A stretch of 64,000 bases of DNA from Zestosphaera sp. (GTDB lineage Archaea > Thermoproteota > Thermoprotei_A > Sulfolobales > NBVN01), in contig JAWBSH010000005.1 of NCBI GenBank assembly GCA_038843015.1, positions 1-64,000 on the forward strand, in the 5' to 3' direction. Positions 59,937-64,000 of the stretch are shown here, piece by piece. Below the pieces are notes generated by a model that saw nothing but the letters and a program-made list of their open reading frames with translations, made no database searches and had not been told where the DNA came from. Numbering within the stretch: the stretch's first letter is position 1; every line of letters starts with the position of its first letter. The position numbers and the translations under genes are program-made.

Positions 59937-60656
59937 ATGAGCAACACGTTACTCGAGTTAAAAGATGTAGAAGCGGGCTACGGAGTCTTCAGAGTTCTCC
60001 ACGGCGTGAGTCTCAAAGTAGATAAGGGAGAAATCGTAGCGTTAGTAGGTCCTAACGGAGCGGGCAAGACAACGACGCTTAAGACCATAGTAGGTCTTAC
60101 GAATCTATTCAAGGGCGAGATAGTATTCGATGGGTCGAGGATTAACGAGGTCCCGCCACATAATAGAATCAAGAGAGGATTAGCGTTAGTTCCTGAAGGT
60201 AGAGGGATTTTCGCGCCGTTGACTGTGCTCGAGAATCTCTATCTAGGTGCTTATCATGAGGAAGCTAGGCAGAAACTTAACGACTCTCTTGAGATGGTGT
60301 TCACTATATTCCCTAAGCTTAAAGAAAGGAGAAGTCAAGTAGCAGACACACTCTCTGGGGGTGAGTCACAAATGCTTGCCATAGGAAGAGCATTAATGTC
60401 GAGACCTAAAATACTACTCTTAGATGAACCAAGTCTTGGCTTAGCGCCTAAGATAGTTTCAGAGCTTTTCGAAACGTTTAAGAAGTTGAATGAGGAATGG
60501 AAAGTCACTCTACTCTTGGTGGAACAGCATGTCAAGAATTCTCTGGAGATTTCACACAGAGCTTACGTGATGGAATCAGGTAAGATAGTGTTAGAGGGAG
60601 AGAGTTCTACCTTAATAAGTGATGAGAGGTTGCGGAAGGCATACTTAATCATATAA
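59937..60656 (+). CDS. livF: Branched-chain amino acid ABC ATPase LivF
   Basis: The 239 aa ATPase has Walker A GPNGAGKTT, LVPEGRGIFAPLTV (the LivF marker), signature LSGGESQM and Walker B ILLLDEPSLGLAPKIV. ATG follows GGTGG by about 7 nt, 11 bp after livG. It completes the transporter. Confidence 0.94.
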   Translation: MSNTLLELKDVEAGYGVFRVLHGVSLKVDKGEIVALVGPNGAGKTTTLKTIVGLTNLFKGEIVFDGSRINEVPPHNRIKRGLALVPEGRGIFAPLTVLENLYLGAYHEEARQKLNDSLEMVFTIFPKLKERRSQVADTLSGGESQMLAIGRALMSRPKILLLDEPSLGLAPKIVSELFETFKKLNEEWKVTLLLVEQHVKNSLEISHRAYVMESGKIVLEGESSTLISDERLRKAYLII

Positions 60657-60742
60657 CGCAACAGCACACCACTGCTTATTCCATGAGAACAAGCCGTGTT
60701 TTAAACTTTATAATTTGATGTCTTGTTTATACTGTAGGTGAT

Positions 60743-60946
60743 GTGTTGGAAGAGCCCCCTATAGGACCTAAGAAGTATCAAGTGATTGCTGGCTTGATTA
60801 TCTTCGTTTTGTGGACTGCTATGTTACCCCTAATTAACAGGTCTGATGTCAAGATTCTCGGTATTCCTCTGCTTTGGTTTTACTACATATTATTGTCTAT
60901 AGCTACTACTCTAGCGTTAACAGTAATGTACTTGACTGAGAGGTGA
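60743..60946 (+). CDS. DUF3311 small membrane protein (symporter partner)
   Basis: The 67 aa protein is two helices (VIAGLIIFVLWTAMLPLI and LWFYYILLSIATTLALTVMYL) with the DUF3311 core string containing PLINRSDVKILGIPLLWFYY. DUF3311 proteins precede SSS symporters as accessory subunits. TTG 60743 follows GGTGATG, and its stop overlaps the symporter start by 4 bp. Confidence 0.8.
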   Translation: MLEEPPIGPKKYQVIAGLIIFVLWTAMLPLINRSDVKILGIPLLWFYYILLSIATTLALTVMYLTER

Positions 60947-62391
60947 AGTTTTTGGAGGCTGAGGCATTAATAGCTTCTTCTATAGTATTCTCCGTGATAG
61001 CTATATCTGTGTTCATAGGGCTTCTAGTGTCTAAGCTGAGAGTCAAGGTTCTGAGAGCAGACACGTACATAGTTGCTGGAAGGACTTTAGGAACTCTCGT
61101 CTTCTTCCTTAACTCGGCTGCCGTGATCTATAGCGGCTATACCTTCTTAGGTACTGCCGGTTACTCTTACAAGTACGGTGCGGCGACTATGTTTGTTTGG
61201 GGCACATCACTTCTAGGTTATATCGTAGGATACTTAGTAGCTCCTCGAGTGTGGAGCCTAGCTAAGAAAAACAACCTACTAACTCTATCTGACTTCATCA
61301 TGTGGAGATATAACAGCAAGGCTTTAATGGTGTTAGCCGCGATAATCTCAGTAGTTTTCCAGATACCTTACGTGCAACTACAGATACAGGCAGTCTCGAT
61401 AATAATTGACACAACATCTTACGGCTCACTACCCTCACTACACCTATCTGTAGTAGTTTTCGGTTTAGTGATTCTCTACGTGTTTCTCGGCGGGATGATG
61501 TCTATAGCGCTAACTAATGTGTTTCTCGGCGCTTTAATGCTCGCCACGATGTTCGGTGGTAGCTGGGCTATAATTCTCAAGTACTTTGGTGGGTTGCCAG
61601 GTCTTTACGAGGCAGTTTCGTCAGTCTCGCCTACCCACCTAACACTCCCAGGTCCTGGTGGCTTAAGACCTGAGACTTGGTTCATATCTTCAGTCATAGG
61701 TACCGGAATAGGTTTTTGGTGCTGGTCTCAAAGAGTTCAGACACTATTTACCGCCAAAGATGTTAGAGTAATCAAGAAAGGTATGGTTCTTAACTCTTGG
61801 TACCTAGTCTTGGGGTCACTCTGGGTAACTCACATGGGGTTAGTTGCTTTAGCTCTAGGCACTCGGTTAAGGAGTAGTGACTACGCCTTCATCACGCTAG
61901 TCAGTGAGGCTTTCGGACCTGTAGTGCTGGGCTTAGTAGCTGCTGGTGGGGCAGCAGCATCTCTCTCTACGGCGGCAGGTCTCCTACTAGATCAAGCAAG
62001 CACTATATCAAGAAATCTGATACAGCAAGTCTTTAAGAATAAACTAGGAGATAAGGAACTAGTGACTCTGACTAGGATTGCCGTAGTGGGATTAGGGATA
62101 GTATCGACGATCTTGGCTTACCTATCTCCAGCACTTCTAGTTGATTTACTCTTGATGGGTTACGCTGGCGTGACTCAGTTACTCCCAGGTCTCTTCATAG
62201 GTATTTTCTGGAAAGACCTCCAAAAATACGAGGTTTTAAGCGGATTACTAGCAGGGGAGCTGACAGTACTACTAATGTCTGCTTTCTGGGGTCAAGAACC
62301 GTTCAGCATACACCTAATAATATGGGGTCTAACAGCGAACCTAGCAACTCTCTCAACTACCTACGTAATAAGAAAAACAATAAGAAGATAA
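60943..62391 (+). CDS. Sodium:solute symporter (SSS family)
   Basis: The 482 aa protein has about 13 helices with SSS features: YIVAGRTLGTLVFFLNSAAVIYSGYTFLGTAG, WGTSLLGYIVGYLVAPRVW, WCWSQRVQTLFTAKD and GGAAASLSTAAGLLLDQAS. It imports an organic solute with sodium; family members of this subgroup carry carboxylates, panthothenate-like or amino acid substrates. It overlaps the DUF3311 gene, which fits an obligate pair. Confidence 0.88.
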   Translation: MKFLEAEALIASSIVFSVIAISVFIGLLVSKLRVKVLRADTYIVAGRTLGTLVFFLNSAAVIYSGYTFLGTAGYSYKYGAATMFVWGTSLLGYIVGYLVAPRVWSLAKKNNLLTLSDFIMWRYNSKALMVLAAIISVVFQIPYVQLQIQAVSIIIDTTSYGSLPSLHLSVVVFGLVILYVFLGGMMSIALTNVFLGALMLATMFGGSWAIILKYFGGLPGLYEAVSSVSPTHLTLPGPGGLRPETWFISSVIGTGIGFWCWSQRVQTLFTAKDVRVIKKGMVLNSWYLVLGSLWVTHMGLVALALGTRLRSSDYAFITLVSEAFGPVVLGLVAAGGAAASLSTAAGLLLDQASTISRNLIQQVFKNKLGDKELVTLTRIAVVGLGIVSTILAYLSPALLVDLLLMGYAGVTQLLPGLFIGIFWKDLQKYEVLSGLLAGELTVLLMSAFWGQEPFSIHLIIWGLTANLATLSTTYVIRKTIRR

Positions 62392-62443
62392 GAACTTGTG
62401 AATTTATTAGCTAAAACTAGTTGATATTATGTGGTGTTGACAC

Positions 62444-62869
62444 GTGCCTATAATTAGGCGTAGTAGAAAGTTCCCCATAAGAGTAGCTGACATCATGAGC
62501 ACACCACCGATAACAGCCAGAGACAATACTCCCGTAGAAGAGATTGCTAAGATCATGAACGAGAACAACATTGGTAGCGTGATGATAGTTGATTCAGGAG
62601 GGTATTTGACAGGGATAATAACCGAGAGAGACCTCATATTCGCTGTAGCTAATGGGAAGATAGGCAAGAATCTCCCCGCTTACATGATAATGACTGAGAA
62701 CCCCGTAACAATAGAGCCGGACGCTCCAATAGATGAGGCTCTACAGAAAATGCGTGAGAATAACATAAGGCACCTGCCAGTGACTGACCTGGAGAAAAAG
62801 CCTGTAGGTATGGTATCATTAAGAGACGTTATTGACGCAATACTAACTTTTATTAAGGTTTTTGCTTAA
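62444..62869 (+). CDS. Two-CBS-domain protein (141 aa)
   Basis: Two tandem CBS repeats make up the protein: VADIMSTPPITARDNTPVEEIAKIM with NNIGSVMIVDSGGYLTGIITERDLI, and MTENPVTIEPDAPIDEALQKMRENNIRHLPVTDLEKKPVGMVSLRDVI. Such proteins sense adenine nucleotides. No catalytic domain is attached. Start GTG 62444 has GGTGTTG upstream. Confidence 0.88.
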   Translation: MPIIRRSRKFPIRVADIMSTPPITARDNTPVEEIAKIMNENNIGSVMIVDSGGYLTGIITERDLIFAVANGKIGKNLPAYMIMTENPVTIEPDAPIDEALQKMRENNIRHLPVTDLEKKPVGMVSLRDVIDAILTFIKVFA

Positions 62870-62920
62870 TTGCAGAATAATACTTTTTAGCTTAAAGCGT
62901 GTGTAGAGAATCATATTTTA

Positions 62921-63718
62921 GTGAGGGTTCGAAGCTTGATAGATGATTTCAGCGACTTGACAAAATACTTAAGTGGAAAGAGTAGGTTAAGGTATGTAAT
63001 CTTTCATGTAAGTAGTTGCTCCTCTACTCAAGACCTAGCCATGTCGCTTTTCGAGCAAGGCTATGGCGAGGGCTTAGTAGTTCTCTCGGAAGAGATGAGT
63101 TCAGGGAGAGGCAGATTAGGAAGGAGTTGGACGGCTACTCCAGGAGGTCTTTGGTTCACTTTAGTCCTCACACCTCCTAAACCAACTAATCTTCAGATAC
63201 TTAGCTTAGGAGTAGGTTCTTCAGTAGCTAAAGCACTTAAAGAACTCTATGGGCTTAACGCAGTAGTTAAGTGGCCTAACGACGTTTTAGTGAATGAAAA
63301 GAAGATTTCCGGAGTCCTGATAGAGGGAAAGAAGAAGCTTAGCATAGCCCTCTTCGTAGGTGTGGGAGTTAATGTAAATAATGAGATACCAGAAGAACTG
63401 AAGGAGAAAGCAGTAAGTATTAAGGAAGTCCTCACTCGACAAGTCTCTAGGGCTCCCTTACTAGCAAGGATACTTCAAGAAATTGAGGAAACTTACTCTA
63501 AGTTACTTGAGGAAAAGACAGACGAGATTCTGAGAGAGTGGCGTAGTCTTGCAGGAACTCTGGGAAAGAAAGTTAAGGTAGTTACTGGAGAAGAAGTTAT
63601 TGAGGGAGTAGCAGTTGACGTAACATCTGATGGCTCACTAATAGTAGTGGATAGAGCTGGGATTAGACGCGTCATCTACAGTGGTGACGTGACACACTTA
63701 ACACAGTTCCCTAATTAG
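62921..63718 (+). CDS. birA: Biotin-[acetyl-CoA-carboxylase] ligase
   Basis: The 265 aa enzyme has the biotinyl-AMP loop GRGRLGRSW, the WPNDVLVNEKKISGVLIEG core and VGVGVNVNNEIPEEL, followed by a small C-terminal SH3-like barrel. There is no N-terminal winged helix, so it is a ligase without repressor function. It attaches biotin to carboxylase carrier proteins. Start GTG 62921 is chosen; a TTG nine codons in is possible. Confidence 0.9.
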   Translation: MRVRSLIDDFSDLTKYLSGKSRLRYVIFHVSSCSSTQDLAMSLFEQGYGEGLVVLSEEMSSGRGRLGRSWTATPGGLWFTLVLTPPKPTNLQILSLGVGSSVAKALKELYGLNAVVKWPNDVLVNEKKISGVLIEGKKKLSIALFVGVGVNVNNEIPEELKEKAVSIKEVLTRQVSRAPLLARILQEIEETYSKLLEEKTDEILREWRSLAGTLGKKVKVVTGEEVIEGVAVDVTSDGSLIVVDRAGIRRVIYSGDVTHLTQFPN

Positions 63719-63902
63719 AAGGAATATCAAGTCAAAATGACGTCCATACGCAGGAAGACTCCTACTTCACAAATGTTTATGTGATTAATACTCTATACAT
63801 ATCGAAACATAGTATCACTAAAATCAAATTCACAGAAATATTTTGTTATGTTATTAAGAGGTCTGTAATTTAATTTGTTATTACTTATTACTTACAACTA
63901 GA

Positions 63903-63915
63903 AAAACTTAAAAAC
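63903..63915 (+). promoter_or_regulatory. AAAACTTAAAAAC promoter element
   Basis: This is the same 13-mer as upstream of livJ, here 36 nt before ATG 63951. Together the two suggest a shared strong promoter type for exported binding proteins. Confidence 0.4.
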
Positions 63916-63950
63916 CCATTACAACAAAATAATATGAGGTGTCTTAACAC

Positions 63951-64000
63951 ATGGCATTTGACATGAAAACTCTTGCTTTAGTAATAGTGGTCTTGATAAT
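63951..64000 (+). CDS. Start of an exported or membrane protein (partial)
   Basis: ATG 63951 opens MAFDMKTLALVIVVLI and runs off the window after 16 codons. The short polar N-terminus followed by an unbroken hydrophobic stretch is a signal peptide or membrane anchor. GGTGT lies 9 nt upstream. The promoter copy shared with livJ suggests another transporter binding protein, which is a guess. Confidence 0.5.
   Translation, partial: MAFDMKTLALVIVVLI

Noticed and set aside
1-64000. tRNA genes, rRNA genes and CRISPR arrays
   Set aside because: I looked for T-loop and acceptor patterns and for regularly spaced repeats in the gaps and found none convincing.

Overview
The window looks like a chromosomal segment of a hyperthermophilic crenarchaeon (Thermoproteota), probably Desulfurococcales-like; the genus is not determined. 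The grounds are an archaeal SRP RNA, archaeal-type riboflavin synthase, deoxyhypusine synthase next to a pyruvoyl decarboxylase, archaeal TATA boxes, GGTG(A)-type ribosome binding sites, many GTG/TTG starts, dense operons with 4-bp stop/start overlaps, and structured RNAs that stand out as GC-rich islands. I see no rRNA, tRNA, CRISPR array or intact insertion sequence.

Region 1 (1-8.5 kb) is accessory in character. It holds a type IV pilin-like protein running off the left edge, a secreted membrane-anchored staphylococcal-nuclease-like protein, a minus-strand run of membrane or exported proteins (125 aa pilin-like, 337 aa, 86 aa two-helix, 390 aa soluble) and a divergent VirB4-type ATPase, with small winged-helix regulators beside it. 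This is the best candidate for an undescribed surface or DNA-handling machine. Region 2 (8.5-13.7 kb) has an acetamidase/formamidase homologue, a MobB-[Fe-S] fusion, two secreted proteins and a decayed LivM permease.

Region 3 (13.7-28 kb) is a metabolic island: a five-gene peptide/nickel-type ABC importer; a DUF917 (thiohydantoin-desulfurase-like) enzyme, two Asp/Glu/hydantoin racemase homologues and an M29-like protein; then a corrinoid methyl-transfer module with a RACE-type activator, a corrinoid protein, an MttB-family methyltransferase without internal stop and a stand-alone MetE-like core methionine synthase. The inferred logic is import of a methylated compound, demethylation to a corrinoid protein and capture of the methyl group by the MetE-like enzyme.

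Region 4 (28-44 kb) is mostly housekeeping: ribC, M29 aminopeptidase, gdhA, S2P-like protease, restriction-type nuclease, hxlB, a JAMM-like protein facing a divergent kinase, SRP RNA, a 2,4-diaminopentanoate-dehydrogenase-like/class III aminotransferase pair, deoxyhypusine synthase plus AdoMet/arginine decarboxylase, an HTH-PRTase regulator and a glutamate/aspartate symporter. Two candidate C/D box sRNAs lie here. Region 5 (44-55.7 kb) has a MoxR-DUF4129-DUF4350-like-DUF58 operon, a C2H2 protein pair, a PD-(D/E)XK nuclease, a Get3/ArsA ATPase operon and proC. Region 6 (55.9-64 kb) has a branched-chain amino acid ABC operon (livJHMGF), DUF3311 plus SSS symporter, a CBS protein, birA and the start of a further gene.

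A cross-cutting observation is that four reading frames (proC, corrinoid activator, glutamate symporter, a small HTH-like ORF) have no ATG/GTG/TTG where the protein should begin. Each instead has an in-frame ACG or CTG exactly 6-7 nt after a GGTG(A/G) ribosome binding site, the spacing used by normal genes here.
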